Below are positions 38,670-50,329 of a stretch of 64,000 bases of DNA, piece after piece. The stretch lies in assembly GCA_023653785.1 (NCBI GenBank), contig JAMKCH010035268.1:1-64000 (forward strand). The letters are read 5' to 3'. Positions within the stretch are counted from its first letter, which is position 1. Each line of letters opens with the position of its first letter. The notes under the pieces were generated by a model. It saw only the letters and a program-made list of their open reading frames with translations, ran no database searches and was not told the origin of the DNA. The translations under genes were made by a program, and so were the position numbers. This stretch comes from Ophioderma brevispina (lineage: Eukaryota > Echinodermata > Ophiuroidea > Amphilepidida > Ophiodermatidae).

Positions 38670-39059
38670 AGGACCTCCAAAGAATATGCACGCATCCCAG
38701 GAGATAGCACAATTACACACATCACATGAATTGGATACAAGTTAGAGGTACAGTATACTTTGTCGCTTTTGGGGTAACTTTTCGTACCAGAAGGGGCAGT
38801 CTTGGTATATACTTTGTAGTAACAATGCTAATTTGATAAGGCATCATATTGAGGAATTTTAATTTTCACCTTAAACGTTCAGGTAGTGATTTGTACTCAG
38901 GCAAAAATTGATGCAATTTAGTTGCAACTCAGACGTAACAAGGTTTGTGTGCTCATTTGTGTTCTCTACTTGGGGATAACAATGAAAAATTCGCGCAATT
39001 GGATATGAATATGCAAACAAGTCCCCGGCCCCTTGGAGAAGTTTTTTTCCATAATTTAA

Positions 39060-39422
39060 GCGGACAGATAGCTCAATCAGTAAGCGCTCGACTCAGTGTA
39101 TGCTCATCCATGCGTTATAGGCGTGAGTTCGAGCCCTGTGAGAGTCAGCTATATTGTAATTTCCTGGACATAGAAAACTAACAGATAGGTTGTCTCGATT
39201 TACCCATGCGATATTGGGAAGTGGATCCCGGCTGCGATGGTTATCTCGATGTATGTTTGCTCGATAAGGGAAAGCGCTGTCCCGATCTGCTGCATCCTTG
39301 AAATGATGCTAAATGGTTTATGTATGTTTGGGCAACATGATCAGCGACCATTTGTGAAAGCGCTTAGAGGCCAAAAGCATAAGGCGCGATTAAAATCTCT
39401 GCTATTATTATTATTATTTTTT
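39060..39422 (+). mobile_element. tRNA-derived SINE with ATT tail
   Basis: A box 'TAGCTCAATCAGTAAGCG' at 39069 and B box 'GAGTTCGAGCCCTG' at 39124 stand in pol III spacing. The head is followed by a non-tRNA body with 'gaaagcgct' and 'aagcgcttagagg', and ends in 'aaggcgcgattaaaatctct' plus an (ATT)n tail. The closing pattern (small GC-rich motif, then 'attattatt') is common in invertebrate SINEs. About 360 bp and apparently full length. Confidence 0.75.
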
Positions 39423-40089
39423 ATAATGAGATCCCGTCATATGCCATGGAATGAGGAAAACTGGTACCGTGAGACTATCGCAAAGGATGGCAATGGGTGC
39501 GGATGTCTAATTATGTTAGATAGAGAATGTTAAAGAAAGGGTAAGATATTTACTACCTCACAAAGAGCCAAGGCAAACATGCCCAATTTATAGGGCTGAC
39601 ATTTTTTCTATCAAACTCTAGAGAGCTTTCTTGGCTTTGATTTATGCTGGCACAGATGGGGGGATAGCAAGTCCTTGAAACTCTTTGAAATCTCTAAACG
39701 TGAAAGGTCTTTCGCAAATGAGCTTTGATTGTGTGATATGCAGGTATTAGACTGGCTCTTCCATAAGACAAGATAAATAACCTTTTTTTTTATGGTAAAC
39801 TCATTAGCATTAAAATAATTCTGGTCAGGGCATGATCCACTTCTAACCAAGTCATGGTGGTAAATTTAAAAGAATAATTCAGGGTATACATTAAAAATTT
39901 GTGTCAAAATCGGCAATGCTGACACAGAATGCATGCCGATGTGCAGTTAAGTTATGGGGAAGAAGGCAATTCATACAGGACTGTTGCAATTGGAAAAAGG
40001 ACATGCTTGCTTATAGAGAGGCTATGTAGGTATTTAATCTGCTATTATTTTAGCGGCCTTGTATAATCTAGTTGCAAGAAGATTGACGA

Positions 40090-40590
40090 ATAATAATGGT
40101 TGGTTGGTTGGTGGATGGTTCGCTCCTGTCAGGATGAAAAATCTTGACTCAGAGGGCGATGTCAGAGATGACGATCTTCGGCAATAGAATAGCACAGTGG
40201 TCCTGTAACCGCATTAATTTGGTCGAACGACCGAGCTCTTGGCCTGGACAGCTAATTTTGACTTCAACCATTCCTTGCAAAATCACCTTCCCCAAGTTGT
40301 TTCCACCACGCCATGATTATACATGACCAAAATATCTTGATTATGGATGGCATCTCTTCTGAAACAAGCGGTTTTTTTTTTCAACACAATCTCCTGAAGA
40401 ACCCTGGAGTTTGTCCTCTTCTCGTTCCATAGGATGCGAAGTATACGCCTCCAACAAAACATCCCAAAGGCTGCAATTTATGTTACGGCTGCTTGCGCGT
40501 GAGGGTCAGCACGGTGCTCACTTGCGTAGTGGCCGTTGGATAATGCAGAGCTTGTACTGGACGAGTTTTGGAATGCTAGTAATTCCTCTG
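40090..40590 (-). pseudogene. LINE C-terminal fragment
   Basis: The minus strand reads 'FGMFCWRRILRILWNEKRTNSRVLQEI', then degraded 'IIKIFWSCIMAWWKQLGEGDFARNG'. This matches the 'emWcwRRmLrisWt.krtNe.vl' and 'GHimR....g.i.GkrsRGR' block near the end of many LINE polymerases. Stops are frequent. It is followed on its 3' side by AACC-type repeats at 40100-40120 ('ggttggttggttgg' on the plus strand), a usual LINE tail. It lies inside the foldback element. Confidence 0.65.
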
Positions 40591-41689
40591 CTCGCCAAGA
40601 TCTAGGATCTAGATTGGATCTCATGGCCACAGTCACACTCTTTAGTAATCAAGGATCCAAGAAAAAAAAGGGGGTTTTTTGAATGATAGACAAACTACCA
40701 CCTAACTTTCCATCAACCAGGTTTAGGGCTCTTCCCTTCTTTCAGGACCAATAGCCATAAACCTAGTCTTACGACATTGTGGAACAACAAACAAATATAG
40801 CTGAACTTATTGTTCGTACATCAAAGGCCATATCAGGCCAGAAAAATAAGATCCTCAACACGGATAACGTTTGTTAAGAAAGCTTTACGCTAAGATGACC
40901 TATATCTAACATACAGAGAAAAGGGGGGGAGAGTGTGGAAGTGGCCAGATTTGCGATTTCTTATGAAACCTGGATACACGTTTACGATCTCAACTTTTAA
41001 AAGAGAAAAATATGTGTTTTAAAATTTTGGTTTATAAAGATAGCAAGACCCCCAACACTGCCAGTGGCATAAATCTCTTTTTGACATGGGGGGGGGGATT
41101 GATGAACATTCGGATAAACAGGGTTTGCTGAAAAGATTCATTACAAGCACATGCGCTAAATTTTTGCAATTTAGAAGCTAAAAATCGTTAAATGGAATTG
41201 TAATTTAGAACCAAAATGCGCGAGAAATGTTATTAGTACTATTAAGGTTTTGCCAAAAAACAGGTCCTCGAATAGAAACGATGGGGAATACCACAGATTT
41301 TTTTCTGCATTCATGGCAAGCTTCAACACATGGTCTACTTTGAAACGACTTTGTTGAAGCAAAACGGACAGTCGTATCTTGCCTTGTCCCCTTTACAGTC
41401 CACCACGACACCATGTTATTTCTAGCTGTTTCCAATGGCTGAAAGCGGACCTTGCAGGACGCGATATGCTAGCGAAGCGACTATTAAGGTTGCCATTCAT
41501 CAGACTGACGAGGGCTACATAAAAAAGACCTTTGCAGCAGCCTTAGACGCGTGTGATGTAGCCCTATCGGTGTTAGTATGTGTAAGGGTTTGACATCCAT
41601 TTTACAAGAAGCACCTCTACAAATATCATGTGATTTGTGATACGTAAACATACTAAAGAATAACATTCTTAAATAATATTGAAAAATAT

Positions 41690-42350
41690 CCTATTGGGGG
41701 GTGTTTGGTCATTTTTTTGTGAAATGGCCAGTTCCATTTAAGACAAAGTCCTCATTATTAGTGAATGACACCGTTTTATATGTAAAAATTTCTAAGAGAT
41801 AACTGCCTAAAATCATAGAGAAAAGTCAATTAGTCGATAATGTTTGTCGCAAACATATGCTTTTAGATAATAATGTTCCATGATTCAGTGGCCATTGGAA
41901 ACAAAAACCACCTCAATCTATTCCTGAACAAACAACACTATTTTTTTTTACAACATTTCTAGAGTTCACTTGACAAAAAAAAAATTATCCAGAAACCCGG
42001 ATCCTATTAGATGTCATTTTGGTAAACAATAGTCTTTTAAAGAATTTCTATGATTTTGGCGGCCATTATTAAAAAAACCCTCTATCATTCCTGAACAAAC
42101 AATGTTTGGTTTTAAAAACATGTATAGATGGGAAACTTTGAACAAAAAGTTATCCGAAACTAACAATATTAGAGGTATTGGTGGTAAACAAACGCTTTTT
42201 ATTCGATTTTCTATGATTTTTGGGGCCATTTGACCCAAAGCGACCCCAGGTGACGAAATACGACACGGAAATTCGCGACAAGTGAAAGTGTTCCTTGTGA
42301 TGTTTTTGAACACATGAAAGTGAAAAATCAAAATTGGCAAAATATCGCCC
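41690..42350 (-). repeat. Right arm: inverted array of about 165-bp units
   Basis: Read on the minus strand, it has four units with 'aatggcc(g/c)c..aaatcatagaaa', 'gtttaccaccaatacc' and 'tgttgttcaggaat.gat', mirroring the left arm at 37640-38330. A run of about 18 C at 42347-42365 marks the outer side. Confidence 0.7.
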
Positions 42351-42593
42351 CCCCCCCCCCCCCCCACCACCCCTCCCTCACAGTAGTGTAATATAGTGAC
42401 ATCTCTGCCTGACTATAACGCACATAATAGCAATAGAGAAAAAGAATGGAGAGAAAGGAAGAGGGGGAGGTGTGGGTTTTGTTGGCCTCTGTTTTCGTGT
42501 TGGGGGGGTCTGGGGGGGGGGGGGTAAGGACGAGACGACGACGGACGACACGGCTGAAGAAGAAGCCCTTTGCCCTTATTTTCCATAATAAAA

Positions 42594-42675
42594 AATCTAC
42601 TACTAATAATACTACTACTTAATACTACTAATACTACTACTACTATAATAATACTAATACTACTACTTCTACAGT
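42594..42675. repeat. TAC/TAA trinucleotide microsatellite
   Basis: Mixed 'tactactaataatac' repeats next to P450 copy A exon 1, on its 3' side. Confidence 0.85.
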
Positions 42676-42686
42676 AACTATTACTG

Positions 42687-43065
42687 CAATATGCTCCGCA
42701 TTGATGCTGCATTAATTTGCTGGAACCCGATGGGCAAGACGTGTGTTCTTGAAAGGCTTCCGTTATTGAGGCAAAAATCATTCAGAACTTCAAACCGAAC
42801 ACCACCCGCTAAATCGCAAAATGAATCTTACCATATTGTTGGCCAATCATCTCATTAGCTCATGTGGATGCTCTTTCTCCCACATAGCTTATGGTACGGT
42901 TAATAGGTCCCTATCAAGGGTAGGCCTAACGGACCAGGCGGCATGCAGTTCGTTACTTGACTGATGATGTTACATGAAAAAGAACAACAACACAACAACA
43001 TATTAGAAGTGTTCTGTTGTGAGGAAAACTTGTGCTTCTGAGGGATAAAAGCCGCTGTCCGCCAT
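42687..43065 (-). pseudogene. P450 copy A exon 1 (frame-disrupted)
   Basis: Homologous to the intact exon 1 at 53044-53422. The start codon is preserved in the same 'gactgtcATGGC'-like context and begins 'MADSGFYPSEAQVFLTTEHF', followed by a stop. Further on, 'MPPGP..LPLIG', 'HPHELM' and 'FRFSGG'-type blocks survive in shifting frames. The donor region still has a GC where the intact gene uses a GC donor. Confidence 0.8.
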
Positions 43066-43496
43066 GACTATGACTGAATTTTGATTTGTTATCACATATT
43101 TAATTGTCTTATCTGTATTTAGTGTTTCAAAACACAAATAACGAAGGTCAATCTCTCCACGTCTCTGGCGCGCCGTTCGTAATAACAACGAACTTTGCAA
43201 TTTGTAAAAAAAAATGATACGAACTGCATTAAGTTATATACACCTGGCACAAAAAGTATCCCGGTGTCATATTATACAGTGTCCGTGTGACTGAGTGTCC
43301 TACCACCCATCTGTCTATTGTGTTCTCCATTGAGTGCTGTATGCATCATTTGTTTCAGCACTGTACCTATATGGCCTCGTCTACAAGGTCACGGTTTATT
43401 CCGTACACGTTGCTATGGTAGCTAGGACACACTCTCATGGGGGACACTCAGTTCCTTTACACCGGCATGTTTTTCGATCAGTATTGTGCCAAAGTC

Positions 43497-43929
43497 AGAC
43501 CATTTTGAAAGTTTGGAAATATACATTTTGTTCCCTAGGTCTTGCTCTTTCATTTAACATCTCGCTTGTAAAAAAGCGTGCAAAGATGAGATAGAGCGCC
43601 CGAAAGACGCACCCCCAAACAAAAGTTGCAGTTTTTGGATTTTTCAATGTGTGTAGTACAACGCAATAATACGTGTGTATTGATTTTGCACAAAGAGGTT
43701 TTCCGACTGAATGAGCGAGAACGCCTACTTGTAATATTGATTGTGGTACATGTGTTCGTCTGCAATGCCCATTGCAAAAAAAAAACTGTAACTTTGTTTT
43801 GGGGGTTTGCGTCTTTCGGGCGTTCTCTCTCAGCCATTTCTGCACGCTTTTTAACAAGCCAGGTATTAAATGAAAGATCAAGACCTAGGCAAACAAAAGG
43901 TATTATTTCGAAAACTTTCAAAATGGTCT
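43497..43929. mobile_element. Foldback MITE family IV
   Basis: Inverted arms of about 150 bp: 'AGACCATTTTGAAAGTTT', 'CCTAGGTCTTGCTCTTTCAT', 'AAAAAGCGTGCA' and 'GCCCGAAAGACGC' on the left recur inverted on the right, ending at 43929. Both strands carry overlapping open frames (to 128 codons) as an effect of the inverted repeat; none resembles a transposase. A single arm of the same family lies at 47372-47470. Confidence 0.8.
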
Positions 43930-43935
43930 ATATAT

Positions 43936-44850
43936 CTACCAAAACAAAAACGTTGGCAACGTAATTTAAAAAGAGTACGAGCCATATAAAGTTAATAAAT
44001 GTAAATATAGCACCAAGTATACTCAAGTGCGTCTGCCCCATTGGCAAACTTGGTCCCATTTCTTCTTTTCGAAAATCCTTTGTTGAGAACGTTTAAAGGA
44101 ACCATCATCATTAGACCAAATTGTTGATTTAAATAATTCCAACTGCGTGTTTTCTTTTTTAAGGTTATATTGGCAGTTCAGTTTGAAATTAGTATTCCTA
44201 TTTCTTGTGTAAAGGTCGTCTTGTTCTGACTTCAATATTCTTTTCAAGTTGATATTGCTTTAGTTTCGTTTGTTTTTCTTGCTTGATTTCTTATCATTGG
44301 AGATTGGTCTTATTTCAATGATTCAGAGACCGGTCGAGTGCAGAGACGGGAATAAAACCCAATCTCTTTGTAACATCATCCACGCGGCGCAATTCTTTTC
44401 CCATTGAAAATGTGTTCCGACGGATCTGCAGACGGCTGTTCTTGAAGGTATATGTTGGTTATGAGTTCTGTGATAGAGTTCAAGTCACGTATGTTTCTGG
44501 GTACTTTTTGTACCAGTCTTTGCCTGAGAGACCCTGTTAGGAAAAAGAGTACTAAAGACGAAAGGTTCCTGATGGTGCTCTGGTTGCCTCACAAGAAGAG
44601 GAACTGTTTTGAACGCGGTATTATTACATGAAATCTATAAATTAATATTTAGGTGGTATGGAGGTTGAAAGTGGGAAAGGGGCATTTTCTTTTGCATTGT
44701 TGAAGAAATGAGACCAAGTTTGCCAATGGTGCATACGCACTTGAGTATACTTGGTGCTATCTTTACATTTATTAACTTTATATGGCTCGTACTCTTTTTA
44801 AAACTTGGTGCCTTTTTGCGTTGCCAACGTTTTTTTTTTTTTTTTGGTAG
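43936..44850. mobile_element. Foldback element family V, abutting family IV
   Basis: Arms of about 135 bp. The left 'CTACCAAAACAAAAACGTTG' continues through 'AGTACGAGCCATATAAAGTT', 'CACCAAGTATACTCAAGTGC' and 'TTGGCAAACTTGGTC', and the right (44705-44850) is its inverted copy. The interior of about 630 bp has a 74-codon minus-strand frame of basic, Asn/Lys-rich composition without a recognised motif. Only six bases separate it from the preceding foldback element. Confidence 0.75.
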
Positions 44851-45229
44851 ATTTCCTTTATTTTTGTGAACATTAAATAGCTGTGCATGTAGCAGTTAAT
44901 CAATTTGCAAGAAAATCTCGTTTCTACGAACAGTTTATACACTTTAGTTGAGTGTGTGTGATTATTACATACGTTGTCGACTTGGAACGTGATGTGTTAT
45001 TTAAGTAAAGCAAAGTGTTTAGGAAGTATTGAACACTGTTTATAATTAAAGTATTCTAAGTCGACTGTTTTTTTTTCTCGGTATATTCAGGTAATTTTTT
45101 TGATTTTCTATACTGTTCTTAACATTGATAATAAAATATGAAGAGCTTGAAGTCCATGGGCTATCAAAATTGAGATTTTATATAAATTTATTATACTTGA
45201 AAAATATGTTTGAGTCTTTTTTATACAAA

Positions 45230-46930
45230 TATTTTTCTTAATTTGTACAACAAAGAGAAATCACAGATGAATCAATTGCAGCAAAAAATAACACATGAAA
45301 ATACACAAGGTGATCCAAAATAATTACAAACAGCCCAAGTAACCATTTAGAATGTACACTATCAACAATTGACAAACAGCACCAGTGAGGGTGGAGAAAA
45401 AAATAAACATCAAATCTCCATTTTTTAAAGTGGTATGACAACTTATTTTTCTTTTTTGCAATGGTAAACTCAGCTTCTCTGATGAGAACTAAATGAGATT
45501 TAAACCCTTTAAAAGAGGGGTGCTAAGACTGAAACTTGCATAAGTAGACAAAATACTTCACACATAAGCATAAAAAGGTCACCAAACATCTTGATAAAAT
45601 TAGAACAAGAAAAGTCAACATCGTGATTGTTTCTCATAAGCTCAGTTTTATACAAATCTTTGTAATATAGTCAATAATACTGACACATTTCACATTCAAC
45701 TAAACCTTCACACTCGTCTATAGCTTATTGTGTTAATGGAAAGATTTTACAATTTCAAAAATATTGTCAAATATTTGTTTTGATGTTTTTAAGTCTTTTT
45801 TTATACAAATCTTTGTAATAGTCAACTTGCATTTTAATGACGTCTTCTTGATTTGTTAAATTCTTACTGTTTACATGGTTTATATCTACCAAATTTATGA
45901 TTGATTTTCAATTACATCTCTCTTTTCCAGATTCATAAATAGAATAGCTTGTGCTTTTTCACCTTCTGGCCATTTTGCTTTACTTCTTAGAATAAGACAT
46001 TTCACGCAATAATCATATAGTATTTCATATTTCAAATTTACTTTTTCATATTTACATAGCTCTCATTCTAAGGATCAGCAATTATCTTTTCAAATAACAT
46101 TTTGGTTTTCTTCTCCAAATCACTCATGTGCTGATTTTTCCCTTTTTTACTGCCTTTGTGAAATTGATAAAAATTACTTTATGCTGTTCTTACAAAGATA
46201 CCAAAATTGCCATTCAAAGTGTGTTGAAATTCGTTATTAGTATCATTAATTAGAGTTCCTATTTCCTCATTATATTCTTGGTCTAGCCGTAAGCTTTTAT
46301 TTAGCTTTAAAACCCAGGACCCCTTTTTCATATTTTTACCCATACTGTGATTTTCTATCGCCATGTGGTCAGAAGCAAAATATGATGTCATTTTGATTAA
46401 GAAAGCTGTCAAAAGTACATGGTATCATCCAGTAGTCCAAAGTTGGCTTTACCTTGATTGACTTTCTAGACCAAGTAATTTATTTTCGCCATATATCTAT
46501 AAAAATTGAAGTGTTTAAAAATAAAATTTTATTTGAACACTCATATGTATAATGATGTTCATTGCCAGTACCCATTTTAACCAAATTTGAGTCCAAAACT
46601 GTATTGCAATCTCCACCCAAAATATTATGATCGCAAACACCATAATTCAAAATACTTTAAGGAATAAAAAACAGTCTTGCAAATCAATTGGACCATATAT
46701 GTTACGTTTACAGTATCTATAACAAACTTGAATGCCTGCATCACCTGCAAAAATGGTTAGCTTCGATCGCGATGTTGATTTAGGATTCAAAAGGATAAGT
46801 AGACCTTTGCTTATGTTTGTTCCATAGCTACGAAATATTTCCCCTTCCCATTCTTTTGACCATTATAGAATACCATCTTTACAACAATATACCTCTTGCA
46901 GTAATATATATCACTAGGCGGTCCCCGGGT
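45230..46930 (-). pseudogene. L1/Tx1-type LINE fragment (endonuclease end and linker)
   Basis: On the minus strand, from high to low coordinates: 'EGEIFRSYGTN.SKGLLILLNP' resembles the middle of an APE-type endonuclease. An intact 77-codon stretch (46179-46412) then gives 'MTSYFASDHMAIENHSMG', with the SDH motif that closes the endonuclease active site, and 'KKGSWVLKLNKSLRLDQEYNEEI', the usual 'G.g.WklN.sLL.d..y' linker. Further on, frames shift through 'YVNMKK', 'EVKQNGQKVKKHKLFYL' ('kakW.eeGEk.t.yFlnLEk') to 45240. No polymerase palm was found downstream. Non-functional. Confidence 0.7.
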
Positions 46931-47215
46931 TTCGCGATCACCTTCTTTCGCGATCACCTGGCTTGAATGACCAGGCATCAGCAATCGATCCCACCAAGTT
47001 TCATGTCCCTACACCAATGTTTAACCCATTTGACCTCCTTTGACCTTGAATGACCCCGATGACCTTTGATCCATAACCAATACAAACTCGATCTTCGTTT
47101 GGCCAAGGGGCACCCACCCACCAAGTTTCAGGACCGTGCGAAGTCGGTCTCCGAGAAAATAGATGCGGTCAGACACAGAGACAGACGGATGATCTTTTTA
47201 TCTTGTTTTCGTAAC
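46920..47215. repeat. Interspersed repeat, type unknown
   Basis: A GC-richer block has repeated 'ttcgcgatcacc', 'tgaccttgaatgacc' and two 'caccaagtttca' phrases and ends in 'cagacacagagacagacgg'. This style is common in transposon-derived introns of invertebrates. No ends were defined. Confidence 0.35.
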
Positions 47216-47371
47216 CAGATACATTGAAAGTAATCAAATCAAATCAACCATACTATACATGTGGTACAGTTGTATATTTTCTAAGATTAATTTTCTCCAC
47301 TTATTTTTGAATAATATGCTCTGAAGCGCAAGTGCATAATTGCAAACACAGAAAACAGGGAACCGATTTCA

Positions 47372-47470
47372 GTCATTTTTGCACGTTTTTTGCTTTACAA
47401 ATGAGGTGTTAAATAAAAGAGCAAGACCTAGGCAACAAAATGTATATTTCCAAATTTTGTTTTGGTAATT
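47372..47470 (-). mobile_element. Single arm of foldback MITE family IV
   Basis: 'ttttgcacgttttttgcttt', 'aaataaaagagcaagaccta' and 'ggcaacaaaatgtatatttc' match one arm of the element at 43497-43929. The partner arm was not found. Confidence 0.65.
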
Positions 47471-47773
47471 GGGTTTATTTGGGCAAGTAATATTGAATGA
47501 GGCCCGGAATGAGGCTTGGCCGCCATCGTCTTGGTGGACGGTGGTCTGAATGTACGCGGCTTATACGGAAATCAAATCAAATCATTTTTAGAATACTTGG
47601 TTAAACACTCAGATTCTTCAATACAGAGAAAAAATTGTTTACGCCAACAAATCTTTGAAATTAACTAAAATGAGAACCAAAACATCAAGCAATTATAATT
47701 CAAATTAACAATACAAACAATATCATAGATTTTAAAATTAAGACATTGAATGGGACAAATATCTGTTTGTTTG

Positions 47774-47779
47774 TTTATT
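47774..47779 (-). terminator. Candidate polyadenylation signal (AATAAA) of P450 copy C
   Basis: AATAAA on the minus strand about 190 bases past the stop codon of the intact P450. Position only; transcripts would be needed to confirm. Confidence 0.4.
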
Positions 47780-47968
47780 TCTTTTTCAAAGGGCACCAAT
47801 TCATTGAGAAAAAAAATCCAACGTATGTTCAAAATGCAAATTTCCTCTTCTAAATTGATAAAGATTGTAAATATTATGATTATATTCACATTATTCACAG
47901 CTGCTTTCTTTAAAAAATGGTATAATACCACAAACAAGGTAATCACATGTTTCAATCTTTGTGCGCAA

Positions 47969-48159
47969 TTATTTTGAGTTACTCCTGACAATGGCGGAAA
48001 TTTTAAACGTCAAAGGACTGTAAGTAGCGCCACTTCTTCCTTCAAAACACAGTGGGGTTTGACTATCTGGTTTCTTGAACGAAAATCTGGTCAGCAGATG
48101 CGTCAAAAATATAAATATCTCCATCTTGGCCAACTTTTCACCCAAACAAATTCGTCGAC
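47969..48159 (-). CDS. P450 copy C exon 4
   Basis: Begins after a TTTCAG acceptor inside the haem loop with 'RRICLGEKLAKMEIFIF' and ends in TAA at 47969-47971. It carries the cysteine ligand and the C-terminal 'SGATYSPLTFKI' beta region typical of CYP2 proteins. Confidence 0.9.
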
Positions 48160-50270
48160 CTGAAATCAGAAATAAATACACAAATAAAACAAGACATTAA
48201 CACCACTCACTAATCTCTGCGTTTGACCTCTACTGTCGAGGAGCTGCAGAGTACATCTGTCAAAGTCAAAGTGATGTTTGGTTCGCTTTAATGAGTTGCT
48301 ATATTGAAAGAGTCTTGGCCACCATCGTCTGAGCCCATAGACAATGTTGATGTATAGCGCCACCAACCTGGCCACCAAGCCTTGTTCAAATCAACATGTA
48401 TTAAGTCATTAATATGTTATCGTTATCAAAAAAAGGAGTAACATTGAAATCCTATCCATAATTATTGGTCAAATCAGCGATTGTTATTGTTTATATTTCG
48501 AGCAGTATGCCACAAATGTATGTATCTGAAAAATCTCAAATATGTTAATATCTCAGCCTCGTTCGCAACATTGGAAAATCGCAGGTGTCTCGCTGGAAGT
48601 AATCTCTTATAGCTTTAATAATAAATAAATACGTTTGAAGTGAAAAAAGAACATTATTATTTCTAATTATGTTGCGTTTTTTTTTTTTCAAAATCTTCTT
48701 ACATCACATGTTTTTACCTATGGAAAAAGGAATCCATTCCTTTGGTGTGATCATTTCGCCTTTTTCGTTGAGAAACCTTTCCGGTTTAAATGCTTCCGGG
48801 TCAGACCAAACATCTGGGTCATGAAGGACGCCCCACAGGTTGGATACAACGACAGTATTTTTGGGAATCTCGTAGCCTTGGATGGTTGTATCTTCATTGG
48901 CATAGTGCGGTACACCTACAACATCAAATATCACATGTTTAGAGAGGAGTCATTATTTAAAGAGACACCGTTACATTTTGAAAAGAGTGCACCCTCATTT
49001 TTATGTCAAAAACCATATTTTTGCATGGTTAATTCTTACTTGAAATGATTAGTCCAAACCAACACCTTTATGTGTGAATCGAATAATTATTAAGTTCGTC
49101 GAAGTTCAGTATTAACACTAGGCGCATTAGCTGGGGTCCATGTGGACCCATAAATTTGTTTTTCGCGTGTTGGGTTTTAATGCAACAATATTTTGGCCAT
49201 TTTCTTTGTAATTGGAACAACCTTTAGTTGTGCAACATTTGATGAAAACAACATTGAAATTCTACAGTTCGTTTCCGAGGAAATGAGCCTGGGCCCATGT
49301 AGACTTAAGCTACTATGAAATACAAATGATGATTAAGAATTGTGTCATTGACTAATTACATGTTGATAAATAATCTAAGATGTGCCCGGTGTGTCACAGT
49401 CCGGGAACAACGGTGAGCAATAGGGCAATCGATTCATTTGACTCTTCACGCAACATTAGTTTCACGCTTTGTTCCGTTGTCGTCTATGGAGCCCGGACAA
49501 TGATTACCTTCACACCGGTATTTACCATCCAATTCCTGTAGAAACGAATGGTAAAAACTTTTAAACAGCAACCATCTTTTTTTTATTATTCAACACCGGT
49601 TGCTTCATTATATTACTCTCTGTCATCTTGGAAACAGTGGAGAGTGGGGAATGGGCTAGTCCCCACGGTTTCTCACAATCAAATGCCTTAATTTAAATTA
49701 ATTTCTTGATTTTTCCCCCTGAGAGTCAGGCCATTCTCTCCTTCCACAACACGATTTTTGATGCATTGACTACTTTAAGAATGATACATTGCTTAGTTCA
49801 TTTAATACGTTCACTCTAATGTCTACGGGATTTTTAGTTAGTTAGTTAGTTGGGCCAAAGTTTTAAATCCGGTTTTGTCCCCGTAAACGAGGGTGGCCGG
49901 ATTCACCTCACACTCAGCAATACTGCTGTGTGAGGATTTATTGGAGCAAAAGATAATTGACCGGATGCCCTTTCTGACGTCAATCCACAGTTTTCGGCGG
50001 TTATCGGCAGTTATCAGCCTTTGGGCAACTTTGCCCAACATGCAAGGCAGCATGTTTAACACAGTTTATTCCCACAAGATACCACACACTATACCTGTTT
50101 CATGTTTCTTGGAACTAAGTGAAACTGGTTCAAGTGGTATTTCATCATTCGTGTTCAATAGACAATTTCCAGTATAGGGTTCTTCGAATTGGGTGGATTA
50201 AAACGAGAATTTAGCTCAGAAATTGGTATAAAAAGGGTCAAATTATCTCACGGAAAAGCATGTTTGATAT

Positions 50271-50329
<59 letters not shown>

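Larger units (their letters stand above)
37629..42416. mobile_element. 4.8-kb foldback element with inverted arrays of 165-bp repeats
   Basis: The left end (37629-38330) and the right end (about 41690-42416, reverse complement) share outermost 'TAGTCAGGCAG', then 'ttttgccaa.tttgatttttc', 'acatcacaaggaa', and a 'CGTATTTCGTCACCTGGGG'-type phrase. Each arm then has four tandem units of about 165 bp built on 'ATGGCCGCCAAAATCATAGA' (left at about 37781, 37946, 38108 and 38279). This architecture resembles Foldback/Galileo-type elements. The interior holds a SINE, a LINE fragment and unexplained DNA, but no recognised transposase. It lies in intron 1 of P450 copy A. Confidence 0.65.

Noticed and set aside
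42413..42781. 122-codon minus-strand frame with poly-serine and valine runs
   Set aside because: Mostly a translated trinucleotide microsatellite and G runs, partly overlapping the degraded P450 exon 1 in a wrong frame.
43495..43964. Overlapping frames of 86-128 codons on both strands
   Set aside because: Produced by the inverted arms of a foldback element; the two arms encode mirrored pieces of the same peptide.
49110..49330. Possible further TTAA element in P450 copy C intron 2
   Set aside because: There is a TTAACACTAGG-like left phrase and a GGTCCATGTGGACC hairpin, but no matching right end was found, so the similarity to MITE family I is too weak to call.
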